From CAZAQS01 sp964486825 (GTDB lineage Bacteria; Chloroflexota; Anaerolineae; Anaerolineales; UBA4823): a stretch of 50,084 nucleotides of DNA. The first letter of the stretch is position 1, and every line of letters starts with the position of its first letter. A model generated the notes under the pieces. The model ran no database searches. It was not told where the DNA came from and was given only the letters and a program-made list of their open reading frames with translations. The translations under genes and the position numbers were made by a program. The stretch lies in assembly GCA_964486825.1 (NCBI GenBank), contig CAZAQS010000007.1, forward strand, positions 1 through 50,084, in the 5' to 3' direction. Positions 33,085 through 41,022 of the stretch are shown piece after piece.

Positions 33085-33507
33085 TTAGAAGGTAGCAACC
33101 TCTTCTTCGATGACTGCGATCGCTTCAATCTCGATCAAGAAATCCTGGTCTGCAAGGGACTGTACCCCGATCCATGTAGCCGCCGGAGGTGCATCTCCCG
33201 GGAAAAATTCCAAAAGACCATCCTTAACATAACGACCTTGCTCCATGACATCGTGACGAATATAAATCCGAAGGGAGACCACATCCGCCATGGCGCCACC
33301 TGCAACCCTGACTCCCAACTCCAGGTTTTTCAACGACTGGATTGTTTGTGCATGCAGGTCACCCGGACCAATGATATTTTGGTTCTCGTCCCAGGCTACC
33401 TGTCCTGAAAAATAGACTGTACGGGCGCCGGAAGCGGAAACGACTTGAGAAAAACCATACTGGCGGCTTTGAAATAAGCCTGGTGGGTTGATCGCTATTT
33501 TTGCCAT
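33085..33507 (-). CDS. RidA/YjgF/UK114-family protein
   Basis: A 140-residue trimer-forming protein. RidA proteins hydrolyse reactive enamine/imine intermediates released by PLP enzymes. The family pattern is visible: TVYFSGQVAWDENQNIIGPG, QTIQSLKNLELGVRVAGG, VVSLRIYIR (with the conserved Arg region) and the C-terminal PAATWIGVQSLADQDFLIEIEAIAV. AAGGG precedes the ATG. Because the key Arg positions differ between subfamilies, true RidA activity is likely but not certain. It shares a minus-strand run with the small membrane protein upstream. Confidence 0.88.
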   Translation of the reverse strand: MAKIAINPPGLFQSRQYGFSQVVSASGARTVYFSGQVAWDENQNIIGPGDLHAQTIQSLKNLELGVRVAGGAMADVVSLRIYIRHDVMEQGRYVKDGLLEFFPGDAPPAATWIGVQSLADQDFLIEIEAIAVIEEEVATF

Positions 33508-33537
33508 ATTCCCTTTTGCTACAGCTTATGAGCTCCC

Positions 33538-33891
33538 TTAAAATGGGCCGTAACCCTTACTTAAGACCTGCCGTAGCTTACCGGTCAAGTATCCATACCC
33601 GGCACACAGTAGACTGGTTAACATCATCACAGCCAGAATATTCCAAGCTGGAACTGTAACCCAATTGATTTCCCGGGTTGCACCCAGATATATCCCTGCA
33701 ACCGCTCCAATTAGGAACCCAATAATTGCTAATTCTCTCGGAGATGAAAGCCCAGAAATAATTACTGCAACCAGCATCCCTAGTATCATAGCAAGGATAT
33801 AATTCCTGATGTAAGACATGAGCAAGATACTCGTGATAGCCCCAGTAATTAAACTCATCATTGGCCTAAAGGCAGTCATCTTTGGGTACAT
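33538..33891 (-). CDS. Small integral membrane protein, unknown function
   Basis: A 117-residue hydrophobic protein with about four membrane helices (about 12-28, 30-48, 53-72 and 80-102). Glycines are spread along the helices (GFLIGAVAGIYLGA), as in small glycine-zipper membrane proteins. No known family motif was recognised. AAGGAG lies about 10 bases before the ATG, which supports a real gene. It ends 31 bases before the RidA gene on the same strand, so the two probably share a transcript. Confidence 0.7.
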   Translation of the reverse strand: MYPKMTAFRPMMSLITGAITSILLMSYIRNYILAMILGMLVAVIISGLSSPRELAIIGFLIGAVAGIYLGATREINWVTVPAWNILAVMMLTSLLCAGYGYLTGKLRQVLSKGYGPF

Positions 33892-33934
33892 ATTTCTTTT
33901 TTCTCCTTCCTGATTTCAATACTTTTATCCACCC

Positions 33935-35152
33935 ATGAAACTGAAAATCAGTAGCCCGATAGCACGTCCCCAACCTCATTGCCACAAAGGTATGTACCTG
34001 CTCATTCTACTCCAATTGGCGCTCCTTTTGTCTGCTTGCGCTCCAATCCTACCGATAGAAACCACCCCGTCGCTTACCGGATATTTACCGTTAACTTCTA
34101 CCCCGATACCAGGCGAGGCCCACATCCCCGCCCCGTCTCCATCTGCAGTACCTGCCCTTTCTTCTACATCGACACAAGCCCGACAAAGCCTTCCCACCGA
34201 GGTTCGAAAAGCAAGTGGACTCTCCATTGATGTAATGGAAGGATCTGGACCGCCATATGAAACGGTTATTTCATTGCCAGTAGGCGAAGGAAACGTTCAA
34301 TACCGCGGCCTGTCAGCATCAGAAGGCCTGATCGAAGGCCCCAACGCCCTGGGAGTATTCTCCGACGGTACATTTGGCCTGGCCGACCCGGCTGCCGGGA
34401 GCTTGTTGCGTTTTTCTCCAGCCGGTGAGCTGCTCAACCGGGTCGAGCTGCGTGCCGTGGGTATTCACATGCTCTCCGGTATGGCAATCTCAGGAAATGA
34501 TTTCCTGGTTTTGGAAGCCGGCTTTGGCCCAGACCCTCAGGTTTACCGCATCTACCGTGTTACACCCTCTGGGGAAGTGTCCGCTACTTACGACCTGCCA
34601 GACTGGGCTCGGCTGGAAAGCGGCCTAACCGGCATATCAGCCTGGCAGACCGGGGAGGTATTCGTCGAGTTGGGAGGCAGCCGCACCTACTTGTTTATGA
34701 CCGCAGCAGGAGACCTGGCCGCGCAGCCGGTCGTTGCACCTGTGGGGCCCGGGAACATCCGCTTACAAGCTCCACAGAGAAACCTGGCTTATAGAATTAC
34801 CACTCGGTTTACTTACGATCTTGGCAGCGTACGCTTGCTCACTGTGAATGAGGACGGGAGCTTCTTCGTCGTACGGGAGGATGTGATCGACCAACAGGTT
34901 ATCCGGGTCGACCAAACAGTTCATTGGCTTGATGAACGTGGTGAACAATTAGGGATTGCCCGTATGCCTCAAGACGAATGCCTGTATTACGTGCCAGGAA
35001 ATCTTGCAGTTGGACCGGCAGGGCAGGTTTACGGACTGATCCCGCGCCAGGACCGGCTAGATATCGTCCACTTGATCTTCTACCAACAGCTCGATGCACT
35101 ACATCCCGAGGCTGACATACCTTACGTTAAAGGATACCTGGAGGTACAGTAA
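33935..35152 (+). CDS. Lipoprotein with probable beta-propeller domain
   Basis: A 405-residue exported lipoprotein. A hydrophobic signal (YLLILLQLALLLSACAP) ends in a lipobox with Cys at about residue 35. A Pro/Ser/Thr-rich linker of about 75 residues follows, then a domain of repeated strands (YRGLSASEGLIEGPNALGVF, LADPAAGSLLRFSPAGELL, VYRIYRVTPSGEVSATYDL) typical of a NHL/SMP-like beta-propeller. No enzyme motif is seen. The start is ATG 33935; ATG 33992 would give a shorter signal peptide. The small membrane gene downstream starts 1 base after its stop codon, so they are coupled, with a third membrane-protein gene after that. Confidence 0.72.
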   Translation: MKLKISSPIARPQPHCHKGMYLLILLQLALLLSACAPILPIETTPSLTGYLPLTSTPIPGEAHIPAPSPSAVPALSSTSTQARQSLPTEVRKASGLSIDVMEGSGPPYETVISLPVGEGNVQYRGLSASEGLIEGPNALGVFSDGTFGLADPAAGSLLRFSPAGELLNRVELRAVGIHMLSGMAISGNDFLVLEAGFGPDPQVYRIYRVTPSGEVSATYDLPDWARLESGLTGISAWQTGEVFVELGGSRTYLFMTAAGDLAAQPVVAPVGPGNIRLQAPQRNLAYRITTRFTYDLGSVRLLTVNEDGSFFVVREDVIDQQVIRVDQTVHWLDERGEQLGIARMPQDECLYYVPGNLAVGPAGQVYGLIPRQDRLDIVHLIFYQQLDALHPEADIPYVKGYLEVQ

Positions 35153-35153
35153 G

Positions 35154-35510
35154 ATGAAAGCTTCTCCTCTCACTGCCAAAGGAAGACTGGCTGTCACAAG
35201 TGGCCAGACCGCCCAGCTGATCCTGACCTTGTTAATGGTACGCCTGCTATACGGCGTCCTGGCAGCTTTGCTGCTCTCCTTGGGTAGCATTGCCGTTGCC
35301 CCGCTCAACATGGTTTACATCTTCCTTACCTACCTGATCACAGCCAGGCTAATCTGGCGCGAGCGCCATCGCTTGCCAGCTTTCCGCATGGGGAAGCTAG
35401 CAGTAAATATCTTTATCCTCGCTGGCCTGTTTATTGATGACTGGCCAATTGCTGCCCACCATTGCTCCGATCTGCTTTACAATCCTATCGTATTGTATTC
35501 ACCGCATTAG
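35154..35510 (+). CDS. Small membrane protein, unknown function
   Basis: A 118-residue protein with two or three membrane helices (about 20-40, 45-65 and 78-95). The first part is basic (SPLTAKGRLAV). The last 20 residues (DWPIAAHHCSDLLYNP) contain two adjacent His and a Cys. No family was recognised. The ATG (35154) has GGAGG about 10 bases ahead, inside the end of the lipoprotein gene, so it belongs to the same operon. Confidence 0.6.
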   Translation: MKASPLTAKGRLAVTSGQTAQLILTLLMVRLLYGVLAALLLSLGSIAVAPLNMVYIFLTYLITARLIWRERHRLPAFRMGKLAVNIFILAGLFIDDWPIAAHHCSDLLYNPIVLYSPH

Positions 35511-35571
35511 CCGTTGCCCGTTTCCAAAGAGAAGAGTTTTAATAAATGGGAAAATCAGGAGGTTACGAGAA

Positions 35572-36228
35572 ATGGATGCGATTAGTCCCTCAACAACCAT
35601 CGTTTCATCCCAGGTCAACGTTCCTGATAATGTTTACAAGCGGCTGTTCCTGCTGTTCGGCGCTTTCTCTGTATTGTCGCAGTTGTCGTTTTTAGTGGGA
35701 TATTATCTGCTGCCAGAAGGAATCCTGCGTAACAGTCCACAGACTGCCGCAGGGCGGATTGCCGGATCGGCAAACTCTTTCTGGGGTGAGTTTGGGCTTA
35801 CGCTGCTCTTTAACCTGGGCTTAGTAACAGTAATATCGATTGTGATGAACTTCAACCAGGTGAAAGGCTTCCCGGTGGGTTACCTGTACCCTCTCTTCCT
35901 GGGTGTATTTACAGGACTCATCGCTGGCACTAACTCGTTCACAAGCTCGGATATAACCCAATACAATGCCCGGGACGGCATGGCATTGGTCTACAGCATC
36001 GGAAATCTGGAAATGTTGGGATATATCTGTGTGGTAGCTGCTACGGTAAGATTTGGCATATACCAATACCAGAGCTGGTGGCGTTGGAGCGGTGAATACA
36101 AACCCGTTAAGGTTATGCGCTTTCAAGACATCAGGCTTCCCCGGGAGGAGATTGTAATCCTGTTGGTGGGCATCGGCCTGGTAATCCTGGGCGCATGGCG
36201 AGAGACAGTGTTTGCTATGGGAGTCTGA
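35572..36228 (+). CDS. Polytopic membrane protein (possibly SpoIIM-like)
   Basis: A 218-residue protein with about five membrane helices. The N-terminal 22 residues are soluble (MDAISPSTTIVSSQVN). A central loop with FWGEFGLTLLFNLGLVTVIS and the stretch YPLFLGVFTGLIAGTNSF resembles the SpoIIM-like family in its Gly-rich helices, but this is a weak impression. A strong AGGAGG (35558-35563) lies 8 bases before the ATG and decides the start. It is the third gene of the lipoprotein/membrane cluster, 61 bases after the previous stop. No function is assigned. Confidence 0.65.
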   Translation: MDAISPSTTIVSSQVNVPDNVYKRLFLLFGAFSVLSQLSFLVGYYLLPEGILRNSPQTAAGRIAGSANSFWGEFGLTLLFNLGLVTVISIVMNFNQVKGFPVGYLYPLFLGVFTGLIAGTNSFTSSDITQYNARDGMALVYSIGNLEMLGYICVVAATVRFGIYQYQSWWRWSGEYKPVKVMRFQDIRLPREEIVILLVGIGLVILGAWRETVFAMGV

Positions 36229-36376
36229 CATCGAGAGCAATATCACTGTTGTGTATGGCTTACCACAGGCGCTGGTATACTTGTTCCTGCGTATCTAAAC
36301 CTTGTAGTGTACACTTTATCAGCGGCAGCAGGTATTTATAGCCAGGGGGATTGCAAATGAAAGGATCTTCAATCGT

Positions 36377-37045
36377 ATGGATGTATACCTGGAAGTAGGA
36401 AGTAAAAAGGTCTTCGCCGGAGGTATCGACTGGCCCGGATGGTGCCGGACTGGTAAAGACGAGGCCTCTGCACTGCAAGCCTTGCTTGCATACGCGCCTC
36501 GTTACGTCAAAATCGTGGGTGGAACGTCCCTGGGATTTTCTCCGCCGGCGGACGTTTCCCAGCTCGTGGTTGTCGAGCGCCTGAAAGGGGGCAAAACAAC
36601 CGATTTTGGCGCCCCTGAGGCTGCCCCCCCAAGCGATTCCGAGCCGCTGGATTCAGATTCCCTCCAACGGTTCCGGGTGCTGTTAGAAGCTGCCTGGCGG
36701 GCTTTCGACGAAGCCGTGCAGGCGGCGGCTGGCAAAGAGCTGCGCCTTGGACCACGCGGCGGTGGGCGTGATTTGGACGGCATCGTCCGGCATGTCATGG
36801 AGGCAGAGGCAGCTTATCTGCATAGCATGGCTAGCAGATATAAAGTGAACCATGATCGACCCTTAAAAGACGAAATGAATAAGGTTCGCCAGGCAGTGTT
36901 GGAGGCCCTCGCTTCCGCACAGCGGGGTGAGCTGCCGGAAAAAGGCCCGCGCGGCGGGGTGATATGGAAGCCGCGCTATTTTGTTCGCCGTCTGGCCTGG
37001 CATGTCCTTGATCATGTCTGGGAAATTGAAGACCGAATTACTTGA
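36377..37045 (+). CDS. DinB-like protein with an extra N-terminal domain
   Basis: A 222-residue soluble protein. Residues about 1-75 (MDVYLEVGSKKVFAGGIDWP, GKDEASALQALLAY, VKIVGGTSLGF) form a small domain that resembles HicB-type folds. Residues about 95-222 form a helical bundle of the DinB/DUF664 type, with RHVMEAEAAYL and a final FVRRLAWHVLDHVWEIEDR containing the His typical of the metal site. DinB-like proteins bind divalent metals and some act in thiol-dependent chemistry; no reaction is assigned here. The final codons overlap the -35 element of the metY promoter. It is not part of the cluster before it. Confidence 0.6.
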   Translation: MDVYLEVGSKKVFAGGIDWPGWCRTGKDEASALQALLAYAPRYVKIVGGTSLGFSPPADVSQLVVVERLKGGKTTDFGAPEAAPPSDSEPLDSDSLQRFRVLLEAAWRAFDEAVQAAAGKELRLGPRGGGRDLDGIVRHVMEAEAAYLHSMASRYKVNHDRPLKDEMNKVRQAVLEALASAQRGELPEKGPRGGVIWKPRYFVRRLAWHVLDHVWEIEDRIT

Positions 37046-37070
37046 CATATATTCATCTCCATGATATAAA
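37042..37070 (+). promoter_or_regulatory. Promoter of the metY-metA transcript
   Basis: TTGACA (37042-37047) and TATAAA (37065-37070) are separated by exactly 17 bases. It lies about 35 bases upstream of the SAM-I aptamer, as expected for a riboswitch-controlled transcript. Confidence 0.8.
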
Positions 37071-37102
37071 CCAGCCTAATTAAATAAAAAATAAGATCAA
37101 AA

Positions 37103-37204
37103 CTCTTATCCAGAGAGGCGGAGGGACCGGCCCGATGAAGCCTCGGCAACCAGGTGGAAACCCAGGTGCCAATTCCGGCAGATCAAGATCTGGAAGATGA
37201 GAGG
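37103..37204 (+). ncRNA. SAM-I (S-box) riboswitch aptamer
   Basis: All landmarks of the S-box are present: P1 left arm CTCTTATC (37103-37110) with right arm GATGAGAG (37197-37204); the CAGAGAGGCGGAGGGA segment; GGCCCGATGAAGCC; CGGCAACC; and AGGTGCCAATTCCGGCA. It binds S-adenosylmethionine. When bound, P1 forms, and the terminator at 37227-37257 can end transcription before metY. When free, the 3' side of P1 (GAGAGG) can pair with the left arm of the terminator (CCTCTTC). Confidence 0.95.
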
Positions 37205-37226
37205 GTCAATGACAGGCAACCTTTGG

Positions 37227-37257
37227 ACCTCTTCTTTCGGAAGAGGTTTTTCTTTTT
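37227..37257 (+). terminator. Riboswitch-controlled intrinsic terminator
   Basis: A 7-8-bp stem (CCTCTTC, 37228-37234, with GAAGAGG, 37240-37246) is followed by TTTTTCTTTTT. It sits between the SAM-I aptamer and metY. Confidence 0.92.
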
Positions 37258-37311
37258 CCCCTCTTCTTCCAACAGTGCCAATATCATATTGCTTACAAGG
37301 AGAAAACAGTG

Positions 37312-38607
37312 ATGTCAAAGAATGGGAATAATCTCAGAAATTTCGGTTTCAACACCCGCCAGTTGCATGCCGGGCAAAAGCCTGATCCTACTACGGGTGC
37401 ACGCGCAGTCCCTATCTACCAGACGACCTCTTATGAATTTAAGGATACCGCCCACGCTGCCAGGCTTTTCGCCCTGGAGGAAAGCGGCAATATCTATACA
37501 CGCATTATGAACCCCACCAACGATGTCTTCGAGCAGCGCATTGCTGATCTGGAAGGCGGGATAGGAGCCCTGGCGACAAGCTCCGGGCATGCTGCTCAAG
37601 CTCAGGCAATTTTCACCCTTTGCCAGGCCGGTGACCATATCGTTTCGTCTTGCACCCTGTACGGCGGAACCTACAACCAGTTCGTCTATACCCTGCCCCG
37701 CCTGGGGATCGAAGTGACCCTCGTGGATCCCTCCGACCCCGAGAACTTCCGCAGTGCCATCCGGACGAATACTAAACTGCTCTTCGGCGAGACACTGGGC
37801 AACCCGCGCATTAACGTCTTCCCTTTCGATGAAGTAGCGGCTATCGCCCGTGAATACCGCATCCCATTAATGATCGATAATACCTTTGCCACTCCCTACC
37901 TGAATCGTCCTTTCGAATGGGGCGCCGACATCGTTGTTCATTCGGCAACCAAGTTCATTGGCGGGCATGGCACCTCCATCGGCGGCGTTATCGTGGATGG
38001 GGGTAGCTTCGATTGGGCTGGGAGTGAGCGGTTTCCGAACTTTGCAACTCCTGACGAAAGCTACCACGGCCTTGTTTATTCCGCTTTAGGTGCACAGGCA
38101 TTTATCACAAAAGCCCGTGTCCAGATCCTGCGTGATATCGGCGCCTGCATATCCCCCTTCAATTCTTTCCTCTTCCTTCAGGGATTAGAAACGCTCAGCC
38201 TGCGAATGGAGCGCCACGTACAGAACGCCCAGGCCGTGGCTGAATTCCTGGAGAGCCATCCCTGCGTAGAGTGGGTCACCTACCCCGGCTTGCAGAGCCA
38301 TCCGGATTATGCTGCAGGGCAGAAATACCTGCCCAAAGGATCTGGCTCTATCCTGGGCTTTGGCATCGTAGGAGCCTTGCAGGCGGGGCAGCGTTTCATC
38401 GACAGCCTCCAGCTCTTCTCGCATCTGGCCAACGTAGGGGACTCGAAGAGCCTGGCCATCCACCCGGCCAGCACGACCCATAGCCAGCTTAACCCCGAGC
38501 AGCAGGCCAGCGCCGGGGTCACCCCTGACTTCGTGCGCCTGAGCATCGGCACCGAAGATATCGACGATATCCTGTGGGACCTGGACCAGGCGCTGAAGGT
38601 CTCCTGA
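37312..38607 (+). CDS. metY: O-acetylhomoserine sulfhydrylase (aminocarboxypropyltransferase)
   Basis: A 431-residue PLP enzyme of the Cys/Met metabolism family. It converts O-acetylhomoserine and sulfide to homocysteine. Features are RQLHAGQKPDPTTGARAVPI, YTRIMNPTNDVFEQRIADLE, TSSGHAAQAQAIF and the PLP Lys in VVHSATKFIGGHGTSIGG. The C-terminal SIGTEDIDDILWDL is typical. ATG 37312 is chosen with AAGGAG about 9 bases ahead; GTG 37309 is the alternative. Transcription is under the SAM-I riboswitch. metA, 54 bases downstream, supplies its acetylated substrate. Cystathionine gamma-synthase, its closest relative, is shorter and less consistent with the acetyl-type MetA. Confidence 0.95.
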   Translation: MSKNGNNLRNFGFNTRQLHAGQKPDPTTGARAVPIYQTTSYEFKDTAHAARLFALEESGNIYTRIMNPTNDVFEQRIADLEGGIGALATSSGHAAQAQAIFTLCQAGDHIVSSCTLYGGTYNQFVYTLPRLGIEVTLVDPSDPENFRSAIRTNTKLLFGETLGNPRINVFPFDEVAAIAREYRIPLMIDNTFATPYLNRPFEWGADIVVHSATKFIGGHGTSIGGVIVDGGSFDWAGSERFPNFATPDESYHGLVYSALGAQAFITKARVQILRDIGACISPFNSFLFLQGLETLSLRMERHVQNAQAVAEFLESHPCVEWVTYPGLQSHPDYAAGQKYLPKGSGSILGFGIVGALQAGQRFIDSLQLFSHLANVGDSKSLAIHPASTTHSQLNPEQQASAGVTPDFVRLSIGTEDIDDILWDLDQALKVS

Positions 38608-38661
38608 CCACTCCGGAAGGCGTAGAAGATAATACCAACACCGAGCACGAGGAGGCCAACC

Positions 38662-39657
38662 ATGCCCGTAAAGATACCTGACAGCCTGCCTGCCAAAGCC
38701 ATCCTGGAGAGCGAGAACATCTTCGTCATGGGCGAGCAGCGCGCCCTTAGCCAGGACATCCGCCCATTGAGGATCGCCATCCTCAACTTGATGCCCACGA
38801 AGATCGAGACCGAGACCCAGCTGTGCCGTCTCATCGGGAACACACCCCTGCAAGTGGAGATCACCCTGCTCAAGACGGCCAATCACGAATCGAAGAACAC
38901 GCCCCCCGAGCACCTGCTGGCGTATTACCAGACCTTTGATCAGGTGCAAGAGCAAAAGTTTGACGGACTGGTGATCACCGGCGCCCCGGTAGAGGACTTG
39001 CCCTTCGAAGATGTGGATTACTGGACAGAGCTACAGGAGATCATCGATTGGGCAGATCATCACGTTTACTCCACCTTTTTCATCTGCTGGGGAGCGCAAG
39101 CCGGTCTATACCACCGCTATGGCATCCCCAAATACCCTCTGCCAGCTAAGATGTTCGGCGTCTTCCCACACCTGGTACTGGATAACAAAGAGCTCTTGTT
39201 ACGCGGCTTCGACGACGAGTTCCTGGCGCCGCATTCAAGGCATACCGAGGTCCGCCAGGAGGATATCGAGGCGGTCAGCGACCTGAAGCTCCTGGCGGTA
39301 TCGGGACAGGCGGGCGTCTATATCGTCGCTTCCAAGGACGGCCGGCGCATCTACGTCACCGGGCATTCCGAGTACGACCCGCTCACCTTAAAACGCGAGT
39401 ACGAGCGGGACGTATCCAAGGGTTTGCCAATCAATATCCCGCTCAACTACTACCCGAGCGACGATCCACGTCTGGAGCCCCTGGTGCGATGGCGCGGCCA
39501 TGCCAACCTGCTATACGCTAACTGGCTGAATTATTACGTTTACCAGGCCACTCCCTACGATATCCGCCAGGTCCCGCATAGTCGGCCTAATAAGCAACCC
39601 CCGTTCAGAACAGCTAGCCATTATTCCGAACTTCCGCCACCCACATCCCCTTTGTAG
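38662..39657 (+). CDS. metA: Homoserine O-acetyltransferase (MetA family)
   Basis: A 331-residue enzyme that acylates homoserine, the entry step to methionine. The catalytic Cys142 is in FFICWGAQAGLYH, and the His and Glu of the triad are in YVTGHSEYDPL. Residue 111 is Glu (ITGAPVEDLPF). In this family Glu at this position goes with acetyl-CoA, whereas Gly (E. coli) goes with succinyl-CoA. That matches the O-acetylhomoserine-using metY upstream. AGGAGG precedes the ATG. It is co-transcribed with metY and therefore under SAM-I control. Confidence 0.95.
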   Translation: MPVKIPDSLPAKAILESENIFVMGEQRALSQDIRPLRIAILNLMPTKIETETQLCRLIGNTPLQVEITLLKTANHESKNTPPEHLLAYYQTFDQVQEQKFDGLVITGAPVEDLPFEDVDYWTELQEIIDWADHHVYSTFFICWGAQAGLYHRYGIPKYPLPAKMFGVFPHLVLDNKELLLRGFDDEFLAPHSRHTEVRQEDIEAVSDLKLLAVSGQAGVYIVASKDGRRIYVTGHSEYDPLTLKREYERDVSKGLPINIPLNYYPSDDPRLEPLVRWRGHANLLYANWLNYYVYQATPYDIRQVPHSRPNKQPPFRTASHYSELPPPTSPL

Positions 39658-39729
39658 TCCCCTCGACTTGCCTCTCTGCCGCTCTTGCAGTATCATGTTC
39701 GGGACAATGGAAAGAGCGAGAAATCCTGC

Positions 39730-41022
39730 ATGCAAGCACTGAGGCTTATACGAGGCGGGCATTGGTCGGCCTTGTTCGGGTATGCCTTCTTCATCGGTAT
39801 GATGGCGGTTGGCTACTACTACAACCTGACATTCGTTCAATTCGGCTTGTTCGACCTGGGTACTCGCCTGATCGGCATGACCCACCAACAAGTCGCGACC
39901 TATATGGCCTACCTGGCCTTGTTGACCAGTGTTACAGCCATCCTGGTCGGCTGGCTGATGATGAAGCGCGGTTGGAGCAGCGACCTGCGGATAAAGCTGC
40001 GCCTGGCCTTCGGCGTGGTTCTGGTGCAAACTTTCCTGACCTGGACGGCCCCCTCCTTGCACAGCGAAAGCGCCCTCCTGGCCTGGATCACTGGCGCATC
40101 TCTTGCGCTGGGGGTAGGCGTGCCAGCCACATTCAGCATGACAGCCGACTTCATCCCTATTCGCGACCGGGGTTACGCCGCAGCATTCATCACTGCCCTG
40201 GCCTACTTCTTCGCTGCTACCTTTTCGACAACCTGGACGATCGAAGAGTTCAGCCGGCAAATCTTGCTATTGATGGCTGGCGGCGCGGCTGGATTGGGGG
40301 TATTGGCCTTTGCACCCCTGCCATTCGTCGAGACGTTGGCCAGCTTGCACAAAAGGCGAGGTTATGGACATGGTCGCTTTGTGCATTTGGACCCCGTTAC
40401 CGGCCGTTCCTGGGTCAGCCGGCGCCTGATCGTCTTGGTAGTATTGATTTTCGGTATCTTCTTCATCGATAGCCTGGGCTTCTTACGCCTGGCAGAGACG
40501 CCGCTCTATTTTGAAAGCGCCTGGCAGTCGCCAGAAATGGGGGTGCGATTGTCAATTGGGGTCATCCATGTCATCGGCGCATTGATCGCAGGTATTTTAT
40601 ACACCTCCCAATCAGAAAGATACCTTTTCCTATGGATTTTCGGCATATTCGCCTTGGTGCACTTGATGTATTCATTTGATATTCGTACTGGGGTAGGGGA
40701 GTCGCCTGTCCTGGCGATGCCTATCTTGTACTCCCTGGCAGTAAGTTTATATACAGTAGTCAATTTTGCCATATGGGCGGATCTTTCTACACCCCAAAAT
40801 ATCAGCCGCAATACTGCTTTGGGCGTCGCTATCTCAGGCTGGATGGCGACTTTCTTGAGCACTGCAATTGCTTTGTTTTGGCAGGAACGTGGCGTGCCGT
40901 TAGAGGAACATTTAAATTACGTGGACGCCCTGGCCTTCTTGTTTTTTATAGCCGTGCTGGTCATTGTATTGTGGCCTACGCGCACACCTGAGGCGTCCAG
41001 AAAGAGTCATTATGAGACCTAA
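39730..41022 (+). CDS. MFS-like multi-pass transporter
   Basis: A 430-residue protein with about twelve membrane helices in two bundles joined by a cytosolic loop (SLHKRRGYGHGRFVHLDPVTG). The first bundle has helices about 10-160, with TADFIPIRDRGYAAAFITAL resembling the conserved loop 2-3 region. The second starts near residue 230. No specific substrate motif was recognised. The ATG at 39730 is preferred; the in-frame TTG at 39685 lacks a ribosome site. It starts 72 bases after metA and could read through from it. Its last 11 bases overlap the start of the next gene, so those two are coupled. Confidence 0.75.
   Translation: MQALRLIRGGHWSALFGYAFFIGMMAVGYYYNLTFVQFGLFDLGTRLIGMTHQQVATYMAYLALLTSVTAILVGWLMMKRGWSSDLRIKLRLAFGVVLVQTFLTWTAPSLHSESALLAWITGASLALGVGVPATFSMTADFIPIRDRGYAAAFITALAYFFAATFSTTWTIEEFSRQILLLMAGGAAGLGVLAFAPLPFVETLASLHKRRGYGHGRFVHLDPVTGRSWVSRRLIVLVVLIFGIFFIDSLGFLRLAETPLYFESAWQSPEMGVRLSIGVIHVIGALIAGILYTSQSERYLFLWIFGIFALVHLMYSFDIRTGVGESPVLAMPILYSLAVSLYTVVNFAIWADLSTPQNISRNTALGVAISGWMATFLSTAIALFWQERGVPLEEHLNYVDALAFLFFIAVLVIVLWPTRTPEASRKSHYET

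Noticed and set aside
38185..38955. Open frame of 256 codons on the minus strand across the metY-metA junction
   Set aside because: It is antisense to two well-supported genes and its translation is low-complexity and unlike any protein family.
39511..40260. Open frame of 249 codons on the minus strand over the transporter gene
   Set aside because: Rich in Gln, Gly and His with no fold-like pattern; a shadow of the plus-strand gene.
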